Positions 34,286 through 43,686 of a stretch of DNA of 51,689 bases are shown here, one piece after another. The notes under the pieces were generated by a model. That model was not told where the DNA came from, ran no database searches, and saw nothing but the letters and a program-made list of their open reading frames with translations. The position numbers and the translations under genes were made by a program. Origin of the DNA: Alphaproteobacteria bacterium (GTDB taxonomy: Bacteria > Pseudomonadota > Alphaproteobacteria > Rhizobiales > JAKIUO01); the NCBI GenBank assembly GCA_024280475.1, contig JAJRQA010000135.1, forward strand, positions 1 to 51,689, in the 5' to 3' direction. Positions within the stretch are counted from its first letter, which is position 1, and each line of letters begins with the position of its first letter.

Positions 34286-35812
34286 CTACAACTCTGCGTC
34301 TGCCGTAAAATGGGCCGCCAGCAAGACGCCAAGGGCTCCTGAGCCGGGATCTACTACGGGATATCCGACAGTTGTTTTACTGGTATTGTTGGTTTGTTGG
34401 ACTGCATAAGCATCGATTGGGAAGACCCGAATGGTGTTGGCGTTACCGTTGACCGGGGAATACCACGTCACCAGAGGTACCGCGCGCATGGCGTTGGGAA
34501 GGACCTCATAAAGTTCCCGCTTGCCCTTGCTATTCGCCTTGCTGTTGGCCCCTTCTCGCGACCCAGCCGCCGTAGCTGTTCCAGGGGCGGTGTCTGGCTC
34601 GTAACTCTTGGTAAAATATCTTTGGCACAAGGCCGTTTCATCAGCCACCGTCCGCGCCTGCCAATCCGTCGCAGAGGCACCAACTTCCAGCTTGACCCGC
34701 TCAAAAGACACATCAGAACCAGAGGGTGCTGAAAGCTTGACGGTTATATTGGCCGTTGAAGCGATGGGAACCGTCACCGTCGCTGCGCTGCGCCCGGCTG
34801 CAGCGCCAATATTACCGCTGACGCCTTCAATATCATAATCAAGCCCTCCAGCGCCACTCACCTCACCAACACTCAAAGTCACTTGCAGATTAGCTAGACT
34901 GTCATAGCCAAACACAACAGGTTCGATAATCTGTTGGATGGCGTCACTATTCGTAATCGTCACACTATATGCCGACACGAAATGACGTCCAGAACCCAAT
35001 GCCTGTTTCCAGCGATCACGGCCATAGACACCGCCACCAAGTACCGCACCGCTTACATAGCCGCGCTGATTAATCTGAAAATCACCATTGATTATGAGAT
35101 TGGGCGCCGTGCCGCCACCGCCACTTCCGCCACCGCTGCCAAAGCTGGAAAACGGCATGGTGACGATACCAGTCTGGCGATCGATTTGAATAGCATCTTT
35201 CCAGCTGACCCCATCGGATGATACTTTAAAATGGAAATCATCATCTCCGGTCAGACCAACTTCAGCGCGCCCCGAAAAGGCGTCCTGAAATAAAAACGAA
35301 GCATTATTTCCGACAGCAGCCTTGTTGAGTGTAGCGCGTATATCACCGCTGCCCGGCATGACATCATCATGAGAAAACAATACCGCGTCCGATTTGACTG
35401 ATAGCTTGTTGGGGTCACTGGCGGTTGTATTGATGCCAACCAATGAGGTTGGATTGGCCGAGCCAGCGCCACCTGATACCTCATTCCAGACCGAACCATC
35501 AAATGCCAGCAGCATGGCTTCATCAGCAATCCAGGCCAGCCAGCCTTCTTGCGGGACATAAAACATCCACGCTGCATCCTGCCAGGCGGCGATTTGACCA
35601 TCTTTGCCAGTCCAGTCACCGCTTGCCGACATAGCAACGATATATCGATCACCATCAGCCGGTGACGAGGGTGGGGCCGTCAGGTCGCGATCTTCGACGG
35701 AAAGCTGTACTATCGCATCGAGCGCCCTAATCGCCTCATTGTGAGTAACGTGTTTTTGAGCTTGAGCAGCGATAATAAAGGGCAATTGCAAATTTTCGGA
35801 ATTTTCAGACAT
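34286..35812 (-). CDS. DUF2793-domain, tail-fibre-like surface protein
   Basis: A 508-aa protein. Residues 1-115 match DUF2793, known from phage and gene-transfer-agent tail regions (QLPFIIAAQAQKHVTHNEAIRALD, then ADGDRYIVAMSASGDW and WMFYVPQEGW). A glycine-rich hinge (FGSGGGSGGGG) at about residues 225-237 joins a beta-rich part that starts NLIINGDFQINQRGY and includes GRDRWKQA, a pattern of phage receptor-binding and carbohydrate-binding tail proteins. No signal peptide. AAAGGTG precedes the ATG. No other phage genes lie nearby, so it is either a domesticated or moved tail protein, or an independent surface/secreted carbohydrate binder. Confidence 0.82.
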   Translation of the reverse strand: MSENSENLQLPFIIAAQAQKHVTHNEAIRALDAIVQLSVEDRDLTAPPSSPADGDRYIVAMSASGDWTGKDGQIAAWQDAAWMFYVPQEGWLAWIADEAMLLAFDGSVWNEVSGGAGSANPTSLVGINTTASDPNKLSVKSDAVLFSHDDVMPGSGDIRATLNKAAVGNNASFLFQDAFSGRAEVGLTGDDDFHFKVSSDGVSWKDAIQIDRQTGIVTMPFSSFGSGGGSGGGGTAPNLIINGDFQINQRGYVSGAVLGGGVYGRDRWKQALGSGRHFVSAYSVTITNSDAIQQIIEPVVFGYDSLANLQVTLSVGEVSGAGGLDYDIEGVSGNIGAAAGRSAATVTVPIASTANITVKLSAPSGSDVSFERVKLEVGASATDWQARTVADETALCQRYFTKSYEPDTAPGTATAAGSREGANSKANSKGKRELYEVLPNAMRAVPLVTWYSPVNGNANTIRVFPIDAYAVQQTNNTSKTTVGYPVVDPGSGALGVLLAAHFTADAEL

Positions 35813-35956
35813 TTACGGTCACCTTTTGTTGTCATCATTCTGGATTATTATAATCATGATAATCAGAACGGGGATAACAACATCGGGTCGACCGGGATTT
35901 CCATTTATTACTTCTGATAATTGCAGTCAGTCATCAACAAACACGCGACTGCCATT

Positions 35957-37243
35957 TTATTTTTTCTGATCGCTCTCATCAGTCTGCAACTGCTGTATTG
36001 CCTTTCTGGTGGCGCGATAGCGGTTGGCTTTCACAGACCAGCGGTTGGCATGGCGCTCAAGTTTTCGCAAATTCGGCTCCAGACGGGCTGCGTTGCGACC
36101 TTGCCGTGTCAAAAGGTAATAGTCCTGATATCCTGTTTTGATCAGCAGATTTTGTGTCAGCAAACTGTCAATATCCAGCCCGTAATTCTCCACATCATCC
36201 CTCGTAACCAGATAAGGAGAGAAGAAAAATCGCCAAGTCAGATAAACAGGTCTTATTGTAAGGTACCAGATGAGGCCAGATGCTTTTGAGCCATTATTAG
36301 TGGGGCCCATTGGCCTGACGACATGAAAAGCGTTGCTTTTTAGTAATTTCAGTTTCAGCCTACGCTTGTGTTCAGCCGGGGCATGCAAGTCGATAAACCG
36401 GTAATGGTCTAAAAAATTACTTTTCGATCGACGTGAAAAATTATTTTTAAGACGCTGCCAGCTTTCCACCGGTCCTGTTTTTTTGTCTTGTAGTGAAATT
36501 TCCTCCGGTGTATCGACGCGGGTTTTTATCATTGCATTATAGGCCACCGCCAGCCGTACTCCACCGCGGGTTTTCAAACGGTAGGTAAATTCATAATCTG
36601 CAAGATAGTGCGGAAATTTTTTACTATTGACATTGCCTGCACGTCGGACCGCTGTAATTGGAATAAGTGTACCCCGTCCCGGTAATACACAACTATCAAG
36701 CTTGATATCGATATTGTCAGGACGTTCATAAATACCTTTAAAATCATATCTGTCCCATTCAAGACTGACGCCAGCATCAACGATATTATCAACATTGTCG
36801 GTATCGACGACGATGCCGCATACCACTGCATTGTGCGCTCTACTATGTTTGATGAGTGTTGCCACATATTCAGGGTCAAACAAGGTATCGTTGTTAAGCA
36901 TCAGGATGAAATCGTCATCGGATGTGCTATTGCTTAGTGTCCGATCAATACCAAGCCTTGTGGACTCGGCCCACCACATTTCTTTTTTACTTGTTAAAAC
37001 AACAACATCTGGATGTTCTTTTTTCAGGATATCCGGTGTATTGTCGGTGGAACCGCCATCGGCTACGATGATCACTATTTTTTTGTGGGTCTGTTCTTTC
37101 AGGTTGGCAATACATGCCATTGTATCGTCTATGCGATTAAAAACCGGGATCACTGCATGCACAGTACATGTATCAGACACATTCGGGCCATCTGCCGTGT
37201 CGTCAACATTTTCTACATTTACATCATTTGAATTGGTCATCAT
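35957..37243 (-). CDS. Glycosyltransferase family 2 (rhamnosyltransferase-like)
   Basis: A 428-aa protein from the ATG at 37243; the longer frame begins with TTG at 37285. The GT-A core shows TVHAVIPVFNRIDDTMACI, IVIIVADGGSTDNTPDIL, DFILMLNNDTLFDPEYVATL and GTLIPITAVRRAG with FPHYLADYEFTYRL, the order seen in dTDP-rhamnosyltransferase-like GT2 enzymes. The final 170 residues are basic and lack a recognised domain. Base composition is more AT-rich than in the sox genes. It is the first of three adjacent polysaccharide genes on the minus strand. Confidence 0.85.
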   Translation of the reverse strand: MMTNSNDVNVENVDDTADGPNVSDTCTVHAVIPVFNRIDDTMACIANLKEQTHKKIVIIVADGGSTDNTPDILKKEHPDVVVLTSKKEMWWAESTRLGIDRTLSNSTSDDDFILMLNNDTLFDPEYVATLIKHSRAHNAVVCGIVVDTDNVDNIVDAGVSLEWDRYDFKGIYERPDNIDIKLDSCVLPGRGTLIPITAVRRAGNVNSKKFPHYLADYEFTYRLKTRGGVRLAVAYNAMIKTRVDTPEEISLQDKKTGPVESWQRLKNNFSRRSKSNFLDHYRFIDLHAPAEHKRRLKLKLLKSNAFHVVRPMGPTNNGSKASGLIWYLTIRPVYLTWRFFFSPYLVTRDDVENYGLDIDSLLTQNLLIKTGYQDYYLLTRQGRNAARLEPNLRKLERHANRWSVKANRYRATRKAIQQLQTDESDQKK

Positions 37244-37357
37244 ACTTATCTCATTGTGACCTGCAAAAAAGACTTTGTGTGACAAAAATTATGGATTTTT
37301 CACGCAGATATTTGTGCGTTAATTAGTGTATCCATGTATAAAAAATCAACTACAGTC

Positions 37358-38314
37358 TTAAAGCACTTCTTCAAGAGCATTGGTAGCCAGTTTTCGCATT
37401 TTTTCACAGACTTTGTCGCGCCCTATCAGATGTTCATAGGCAAGGACCATATCAAACAGATAGCCAATCTGTCGATCGACCAGACCAATTGCAAAGGCTT
37501 TGATCCACAATTCAGCATCCGCGCCGGCATTTTTTTCGAGCCAGGCAATTTCCCGCAAATAACGAGCTTCGGCAGCAGTTGGGCATTTGGGTAGTTTGGC
37601 CAGCAACTCTTTTTTATCATAGCCTTCTTCTTCTAGCGCCGCCATGGTTTCCGGACGCATCTTGGCATAGGCTTGATATTTAAGTTCCGAGAGCCAAAAC
37701 CCCTGATCTTTCAGCCAGGCGTGACAATCGGTAAACAAATCTTCGTCTTTATAAGCATCAATGAACCCCGGTTCAATATCCACTGCTAGTAATTGCTCAA
37801 GATGCTCGGCCTCAATGCTGTTGAGAATTCTCAAATCGGCACCTTGTGAATCCAGCTTTATCCAGTTTGCTCCCGCCAGATCATTGTCACGAAACATCCG
37901 GCTTAACGATGTGGCCGATACTTCGACCCGCCGTACCGGTTTGAAATAGTCACGAAACACAAAACTGGAAAGGGCGTCCAGGTCCGGTTCAAGCATGCTC
38001 GAGCAAGAAGGATAGTCAGTCAGTACAAACGACACTTTATCCGCCTCGACATCAGGAATGATGGCCTTGTTAATCAAAATTGCGTTTTTGTAGTCTTGGC
38101 CAAATGTCTTATCAGGATTACGCGCATCAGGTTCAAATCCTACAATGGTAGCTGCTGGCGCCAGTGATCTCCAGATATCGGGGCTGACACCTGCCGATCC
38201 AATGTCAACAAGCACCAGACTGTTTTCGTTTTCAAGGATTAGTTCGATGATCTCATCAGATCCGGATGTCATCATCCCGGCATTCTTTGCATTTTTTTTT
38301 CCAAGAGAGAACAT
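37358..38314 (-). CDS. FkbM-family methyltransferase-like protein
   Basis: A 318-aa protein. LVLVDIGSAGVSPDIWRSL is the SAM-loop equivalent, TIVGFEPDARNPDKTF follows, and ANWIKLDSQGADLRILNSIE matches the FkbM K-x-D-x-(E/Q)G motif with Gln in place of Glu. The last 100 residues form a helical extension (KMRPETMAALEEEGYDKKELL, then YLREIAWLEKNAGADAE) not seen in the other FkbM gene at 23011. It is cotranscribed, by position, with the glycosyltransferases on both sides. Substitution at the acidic position leaves activity less certain. Confidence 0.75.
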   Translation of the reverse strand: MFSLGKKNAKNAGMMTSGSDEIIELILENENSLVLVDIGSAGVSPDIWRSLAPAATIVGFEPDARNPDKTFGQDYKNAILINKAIIPDVEADKVSFVLTDYPSCSSMLEPDLDALSSFVFRDYFKPVRRVEVSATSLSRMFRDNDLAGANWIKLDSQGADLRILNSIEAEHLEQLLAVDIEPGFIDAYKDEDLFTDCHAWLKDQGFWLSELKYQAYAKMRPETMAALEEEGYDKKELLAKLPKCPTAAEARYLREIAWLEKNAGADAELWIKAFAIGLVDRQIGYLFDMVLAYEHLIGRDKVCEKMRKLATNALEEVL

Positions 38315-38368
38315 AAATACCCTTCATACAAGCCTGTTATCGGTTTTCCCAAACACCATCAGAAAATT

Positions 38369-39289
38369 CTATCGAAAGGGATTAAGAGCACGCAATTTGC
38401 CTATAACACGGTTATAGGCCTGACGTCTACGGGATTTGACGGCCTTACGATATTGTTGCATCAGGGCTACTGCCTCGGGACTTTCTTCAATATCAGATGG
38501 CCATTTTGTTACCGGCTCAGTCGTAGGCGAAACGATAAAACGATCATCCACATTACAGTGAATACCCGAGCCATCAAAACCTAAATTTTCGATATATGAG
38601 CGCCCTGGATGCAGAGCCAGACCAGAACGTAAAAACATGCTAGTGTACCAACGAATTGCCCACGAATCCAGTGAACCGTCACGTTGACGCTTAAGCATTT
38701 CATAGAAAAACATGGTATCGTCAACATCAAATTCGTAGCGCATATCACGCTCATCAACCATTTTCAGAAGCTTGCCTGCATCAGGTTCAAAATGATCCCA
38801 GGCTCGTTTCCATGTACCCCAGCCCCAACAGGTCGCTTCACGATAAAAGAAGCTTTGGGGCAAAGCTCCCGAAACCGGGAACATATAGGCTGAGACGTGC
38901 ATGACCATGTCTTCGTTCACATAGCGCTCAAGTCCGGCGTTAAGGAAACCAAGTGCGCCGCTTGTCGGCACCAGATCATCTTCCATGATGATTACGCGCC
39001 CATGCTCTTCAACATTCTCGCTGACACCGGTGATGATTGATTTGGCCAGACCGAAATTATTATCCCGTTCAATGATTTTTGCATGCGCAGGCGCAGCTTC
39101 GCGGACAACCCTGCGTGTGGCTTCCACACTATCTGCATGTTCCGGCTTTTTTGGACCATCACAATAGATCGTGACAGTGCTTTGTGCAAACTCAGGATTT
39201 TCTTTGAGCGCCTCTATCAGGCGGGTGGTATGAGTGGGTCTGTTATAAGCAAAAATAGCGATCGGAGCAAAGTCAAATGAAACCGTCAT
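38369..39289 (-). CDS. Glycosyltransferase (GT2/GNT-I-like fold)
   Basis: A 306-aa protein starting FAPIAIFAYNRPTHTTRLIEAL, with STVTIYCDGPKKPEHADSV, NFGLAKSIITGVSENVEEHG, VIIMEDDLVPTSGALGFLN (E-D-D donor motif) and CWGWGTWKRAWDHF. This set defines a glycosyltransferase group common in bacterial surface-polysaccharide loci and distantly like GNT-I. There is no membrane segment. It probably adds one sugar of the repeat unit; donor unknown. Confidence 0.85.
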   Translation of the reverse strand: MTVSFDFAPIAIFAYNRPTHTTRLIEALKENPEFAQSTVTIYCDGPKKPEHADSVEATRRVVREAAPAHAKIIERDNNFGLAKSIITGVSENVEEHGRVIIMEDDLVPTSGALGFLNAGLERYVNEDMVMHVSAYMFPVSGALPQSFFYREATCWGWGTWKRAWDHFEPDAGKLLKMVDERDMRYEFDVDDTMFFYEMLKRQRDGSLDSWAIRWYTSMFLRSGLALHPGRSYIENLGFDGSGIHCNVDDRFIVSPTTEPVTKWPSDIEESPEAVALMQQYRKAVKSRRRQAYNRVIGKLRALNPFR

Positions 39290-39320
39290 AAGCGGCTCTG
39301 TTTACTAAGGTCTGTACACA

Positions 39321-39926
39321 TTACCTTGCTTCTCCAACAGCAATCCAGCCGGCCTTAACCCTGCCTTTCCAGCTTCCGCTTGTACCTCTGCACTCCCGGC
39401 GTTTACCATGGTAAACTCTAACAGGGTAACCAAAAGCAACGAGAGTAAAACCGGACCTGTCAATCTTTGTTGGATAGACAACAACCCTGGCAGCCCCGCC
39501 ATCCCAGCAATCATTACTTACACCATCACCCTCAAAGGAAACAAGCACGCTGGGCGCGGTTCTGAATCGTCTGTAAAAATCAACCCGCATTGAATAGCCG
39601 CTAGAACACAAATCACCAATCCTCTTGCCACCACAGCGGCTTGGCTTAACTCCATGCCCCGACAAAACCTGTAATTCGCCTCGCGCTACTTTCTGGCGTG
39701 CACCGTTGAGAAATCGTTTATTAACACAGCCATCACGGTCTGCGCGGGGATGGCGAGGCCGAAAGACCTTGTTCCAGTGACCAAAACGAGTATAGCATCT
39801 GTCTCTGTTATTTTGAGCAACAACAATTTGCTCTGATCCATCAACCACAAATTGCGGAGACTTGGCAACGGCAGCTGAAACAACTGCCTGAACGAAAACT
39901 CCAACAAATAGAAACCTGAATAACAT
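39321..39926 (-). CDS. Secreted protein with H-type-lectin-like domain
   Basis: A 201-aa protein with a likely signal peptide (MLFRFLFVGVFVQAVVSAAVAKS, cleavage near AKS). The C-terminal 95 residues read as an H-type lectin: VDFYRRFRTAPSVLVSFEGD, ARVVVYPTKIDRSGFTLVAFG, then VKAGWIAVGE, the family's F-x-x-x-P-x-V ... V-x-x-x-GF ... WIA pattern. Eight cysteines suggest disulfides in the periplasm or outside the cell. AGGAG lies 8 nt before the ATG. The mid part (about residues 25-100) is unassigned. The lectin match is by eye and the ligand is unknown; location beside glycan genes suggests binding of the cell's own or a rival glycan. Confidence 0.68.
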   Translation of the reverse strand: MLFRFLFVGVFVQAVVSAAVAKSPQFVVDGSEQIVVAQNNRDRCYTRFGHWNKVFRPRHPRADRDGCVNKRFLNGARQKVARGELQVLSGHGVKPSRCGGKRIGDLCSSGYSMRVDFYRRFRTAPSVLVSFEGDGVSNDCWDGGAARVVVYPTKIDRSGFTLVAFGYPVRVYHGKRRECRGTSGSWKGRVKAGWIAVGEAR

Positions 39927-40618
39927 CAGCCAAACTCCTGTAAAAAAAATTTAGAACAAAGACCGAGAACCTTGATCGACCACTTCGATCAACCAGACAA
40001 ATACCTCCACTTACCCACACATATTAGGGACATAACATTGTGTCAACATATCAGCATGATGACAGTCTTCATTCCAGGGGCTGAAGTATGCTGGTAACGC
40101 TTCATAATCAGGTGGTGATCGCCCAGCAATCCAATCTTTTGCAAACTGCTTAATCACACAATTGCTGCCCAACAAAATGGGGAATTTTTTCTGTTTGATC
40201 TTCTCCTTTGATTGCCAAATGATTGTCTTTTTTACACATGTGCCATCCGTCAGGCGAATAAACCTGTTTAGCTTACTATTTTCCCCACAGGAGTTTACCT
40301 GTACAACGGCGCTTTAATACATTGTCAGCGCCCACCTTTTCCAAACGGGTCCATTTTTTGTTGTACCAATTGATTGGCTAGGGGTATGGAGCTGTATGGC
40401 ACAGTTGAATTGGACTTATTGTAACTTCAAAAGAGGCGATGGGCCGGATATTTGGACCAGTCTGGACAACATCGACGAAGAAAATCAAGAACACCCCTAT
40501 AACCATGTGCAAGCAAATATAGCTCACTGGAAACGTAGCCAGGAATGTTGATATATGGCGCATATCATTTCTCAACTTAATTCCTCATATTTCTGTTTGG
40601 CACGAAAGGAATGAATTA
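39927..40618. other. Long intergenic region upstream of ugd and the lectin gene
   Basis: About 690 bases between divergent genes. The left end should hold the lectin-gene promoter, and a 7-bp stem hairpin (TTGATCG / CGATCAA, 39972-39992) lies there. The middle is AT-rich with no frame I can support. The right end holds a 51-aa open frame (40396-40551, listed separately) and the ugd ribosome site AAAGGA. A minus-strand frame at 40378-40575 looks like a shadow of that small frame. Confidence 0.5.
40396..40551 (+). CDS. Possible 51-aa small protein or gene remnant
   Basis: An open frame on the ugd strand, too short for usual gene finders. It begins MAQLNWTYCNFKRGDG, continues PDIWTSLDNIDEENQEHPY and ends KRSQEC. 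The composition is protein-like (charged, several Trp), and the frame is open upstream to about 40317 without a start (VVPIDWLGVWSC precedes the Met), which hints at the 3' end of a longer decayed gene. No ribosome site stands out and no family is recognised. Chance is not excluded. Confidence 0.3.
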   Translation: MAQLNWTYCNFKRGDGPDIWTSLDNIDEENQEHPYNHVQANIAHWKRSQEC

Positions 40619-41941
40619 ATGAAGGTAGTTATGATCGGCACAGGTTATGTAGGTCTGGTATCGGGAGCATGTTTTGCCGATTTCGGTCACGAAGTGACCT
40701 GCATTGATAAGGATGCGCAAAAAATTGAAAAATTGAGAAATGGCGAAATCCCATTTTTCGAACCAGGTCTGGAAAATCTGGTTGCCTCCAATATCCGCTG
40801 GAACAGGCTGTCATTCGATGCTGACCCGACAAAGGCTGTGCGTAACGCCGATGCCGTATTCATCGCAGTTGGAACACCTACAAGAAGTGATGATGGTAGC
40901 GCCGACCTTAGCTATGTCGAAGGTGCCGCACGGGAAATAGCGGGCATGATAGACGCTTTCACGGTTGTTGTTAACAAGTCTACGGTTCCGGTTGGTACAG
41001 GCGACAAGGTCGAGGCCTTGATGCGCAATGAACGTCCAGACGGTGATTTTGCTGTCGTGTCAAACCCGGAATTCTTGCGTGAGGGCAGCGCCATATACGA
41101 CTTCAAACATCCCGACCGGGTCATCGTTGGCACCGATAACGAACAGGCCATGGAGGTTATGCGTGAGCTCTACCGGCCACTCTATCTTAATGAGACGCCG
41201 ATCCTGTTTACCAAAAGACGCACCGCCGAGTTGGCAAAATACGCCGCCAATGCTTTTCTGGCCACCAAGATTACATTCATCAATGAGATTGCTGATCTGT
41301 GCGAGGAGACCGGCGCGGACGTCCAGCAGGTAGCGCACGCCATTGGTATGGACGGGCGTATCGGTCGGAAATTCTTGCATGCCGGACCGGGTTTTGGCGG
41401 CTCCTGCTTTCCCAAGGACACGCTGGCACTTGCCAAAACGGCCAATCAGTATGGCACTCCCATGGAAATTGTTGAAGCCGTTGTAAGGGCCAATGAACAA
41501 CGCAAATTGCGCATGGCTGAAAAGGTCATAAAGGCCTGTGGCGGCTCCATTGCCGGTATGCGCCTTGCCGTGCTCGGACTGACATTCAAACAAAATACCG
41601 ATGATATGCGTGATGCGCCAAGCCTTACCATTATTCCGGCGCTACAAAGGGCTGGGGCAAAGATTACCGCTTACGACCCCCAGGGCATGGCTGCTGCCAA
41701 AAACTTGCTTCAGGATGTGGTTTATGCTGATGACCCCTTTGCGGCAATTGATGGTGCTGATGCACTTGTCGTTGTGACAGAATGGGACCAGTTCAGGGCA
41801 CTGGATCTTAGTCGCATTAAAAAGGCCCTGAAAAAGCCTGTGATCATTGATCTACGTAATATTTACTCCCCAGAGGAGATGGCAACGCATGGTTTCCACT
41901 ATGTCAGTATCGGTCGCCCCACTATCAATGTAAAAGCCTGA
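40619..41941 (+). CDS. ugd: UDP-glucose 6-dehydrogenase
   Basis: A 440-aa enzyme oxidising UDP-glucose to UDP-glucuronate. MKVVMIGTGYVGLVSGACFA is the N-terminal Rossmann loop. Other marks are EIPFFEPGLENLV, NKSTVPVGTGDKVE, SNPEFLREGSAI, the catalytic Cys in GPGFGGSCFPKDTLAL, and LTFKQNTDDMRDAPSL in the UDP-binding domain. AAAGGA precedes the start. Length and motifs are those of bacterial Ugd and distinguish it from the acetylhexosamine dehydrogenase at 6496. It leads the + strand sugar-nucleotide run (ugd, decayed manC, gmd, fcl). Confidence 0.97.
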   Translation: MKVVMIGTGYVGLVSGACFADFGHEVTCIDKDAQKIEKLRNGEIPFFEPGLENLVASNIRWNRLSFDADPTKAVRNADAVFIAVGTPTRSDDGSADLSYVEGAAREIAGMIDAFTVVVNKSTVPVGTGDKVEALMRNERPDGDFAVVSNPEFLREGSAIYDFKHPDRVIVGTDNEQAMEVMRELYRPLYLNETPILFTKRRTAELAKYAANAFLATKITFINEIADLCEETGADVQQVAHAIGMDGRIGRKFLHAGPGFGGSCFPKDTLALAKTANQYGTPMEIVEAVVRANEQRKLRMAEKVIKACGGSIAGMRLAVLGLTFKQNTDDMRDAPSLTIIPALQRAGAKITAYDPQGMAAAKNLLQDVVYADDPFAAIDGADALVVVTEWDQFRALDLSRIKKALKKPVIIDLRNIYSPEEMATHGFHYVSIGRPTINVKA

Positions 41942-42010
41942 ACAAGGTTCCCTTTAAGTGAAAAAAAGGGAATTTTATATGTTTCATTCGGGTGATGCCA
42001 CCTGCAACAA

Positions 42011-42489
42011 GTGATTGCCCCGTTCATTTTGTCCTGTGGTCCTGGAACGCGTATTTGGCCGCCGTCGCGACGGATGTATCCAAAGCAGTTCTTGCAGCTT
42101 GTCGGTGATGGAAGCCTGTTACAACAAATTGTCGACGGCTTGACGATGAAATATTCACCCCTCCCCCAATTTCAATCAATAACAGGCTTCGTTTTCAGGT
42201 AAAACGCCTGTCGGTAAAAGCCAGGGCACAGCTTTCATTGCAAAGCGATCACCATTGTGCTGAACATTGAGTTGTGGTTTTCGGCACGGCCCAGGTAACG
42301 GTTGGGAAAAAAACCTTTCTTTTGATCGAAAATGAGAGCACCTATGTCCCCATCGGCACCAAACATCGCCTTGGAAACCCCGGCAAGGTTCCAGCGCGAC
42401 TGAACAAGATCCAGTCTGGTGCCTTTCTTGGCGAAGATGATACCGTGCGTTATGAGGATGATTTTAACCGGGATGAAAATGATTGTTAA
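42011..42489 (+). pseudogene. manC: Decayed mannose-1-phosphate guanylyltransferase / phosphomannose isomerase
   Basis: Two pieces of a ManC/AlgA protein survive. The first (frame of 42011) reads IAPFILSCGPGTRIWPPSRR then MYPKQFLQLVGDGSLLQQ, matching the N-terminal nucleotide-binding GG-x-GTRLWP and YPKQFL motifs with substitutions. The second, in another frame, begins near 42190 with RFQVKRLSVKARAQLSLQ, continues DHHCAEH, stop, VVVFGTAQVTVG, and ends IENESTYVPIGTKHRLGNPG with QSGAFLGEDDTVRYED, the C-terminal cupin domain. The central 300 or so residues are deleted, the frame shifts at the join, and the family HWVV motif has TGA (42268-42270) in place of TGG. The normal length is near 470 aa. 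GDP-mannose for gmd must come from another copy elsewhere. Confidence 0.92.
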
Positions 42490-42615
42490 TCACGGGCAAT
42501 TCTACATATGTTGCCTTTTAACAGCATTTTCATCAATCACGCTTTGAATCTTGGACGTTTCGCGTATATACGACAGACAGAAATTTGAATGGTCAATCAG
42601 GAATAATGGACGGGC

Positions 42616-43686
42616 ATGACAAAAAAAATTGCACTGATAACAGGTATCACTGGAATGGACGGGGCGCATCTGGCACCGTTGCTGCTCCAAAAGGGATATG
42701 TTGTACATGGCGTCAAGCGCCGTTCTTCCTCTTTTAATACGGCACGGGTGGATAGCCTTTATGTTGATCCGCACGAGCATAAAACCCGCTTTTTCATGCA
42801 TTATGGCGATCTCACTGACAGTACTAATCTGATAAGGCTTATCCAGGAAATCAAGCCGACAGAAATCTATAACCTCGCGGCGCAAAGTCATGTGGCGGTC
42901 AGTTTTGAAACGCCTGAATATACCGGCAATGCTGATGCGCTGGGCACATTGCGTTTGCTTGAAGCCATTCGCATTCTTGATATGGCCGATAAGGTACGGT
43001 TTTATCAAGCGTCTACCTCGGAGCTGTTTGGCAAGGTGCAAGAGGTCCCTCAAAATGAGAACACACCATTTTATCCCCGTAGTCCTTATGCGGCGGCAAA
43101 GCTTTACTCCTATTGGATAACCGTCAATTATCGCGAAGCATACGGAATGCATGCCTCCAACGGTATCTTGTTCAATCATGAAGGTCCGTTGCGTGGAGAA
43201 ACATTTGTAACGCGCAAAATAACCCGGGCTGTTGCGGCGATGAAACTGGGAATGCAGGAAAAGCTTTATCTTGGCAATATCGATGCCAAGCGTGACTGGG
43301 GACATGCGGCCGATTATGTCGAGGGCATGTGGCGCATGTTGCAGCAAGATGAGCCTGACGATTATTGCCTTGCGACGGGAGAAACCCATTCCGTCCGTGA
43401 ATTTGTGGAACTCGCATTTAAGCATGCCGGGCAAACCATAAAATGGCAAGGTGAAGGACTGGATGAAGTTGGCTTGGATGCTGATACCGGCAAAACTTTG
43501 ATCGAAATCGATCCGCGCTATTTCAGACCAACGGAAGTCCAGGAATTGCTTGGTGATCCGTCCAAAGCGCATAGAGTACTGGGATGGAAGCACAAGACAA
43601 GCTTCTCGGAACTGGTCCTCGAAATGGTTGATTTCGATATGAAGGTGGTCGCTGAAGAACAAGACCGCAAGGAACGTCATGTCTGA
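42616..43686 (+). CDS. gmd: GDP-mannose 4,6-dehydratase
   Basis: A 356-aa extended SDR making GDP-4-keto-6-deoxy-D-mannose. It shows [38 protein letters not shown] (NADP/GDP-binding), [33 protein letters not shown], the catalytic [22 protein letters not shown] and the C-terminal [17 protein letters not shown]. All are specific to Gmd. One unusual position is GMDGAHLA, where most relatives have GQDGSYLA. The 3' end overlaps fcl by 8 nt. Its product feeds Fcl and possibly the CBS-aminotransferase at 45600. Confidence 0.97.
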   Translation: MTKKIALITGITGMDGAHLAPLLLQKGYVVHGVKRRSSSFNTARVDSLYVDPHEHKTRFFMHYGDLTDSTNLIRLIQEIKPTEIYNLAAQSHVAVSFETPEYTGNADALGTLRLLEAIRILDMADKVRFYQASTSELFGKVQEVPQNENTPFYPRSPYAAAKLYSYWITVNYREAYGMHASNGILFNHEGPLRGETFVTRKITRAVAAMKLGMQEKLYLGNIDAKRDWGHAADYVEGMWRMLQQDEPDDYCLATGETHSVREFVELAFKHAGQTIKWQGEGLDEVGLDADTGKTLIEIDPRYFRPTEVQELLGDPSKAHRVLGWKHKTSFSELVLEMVDFDMKVVAEEQDRKERHV

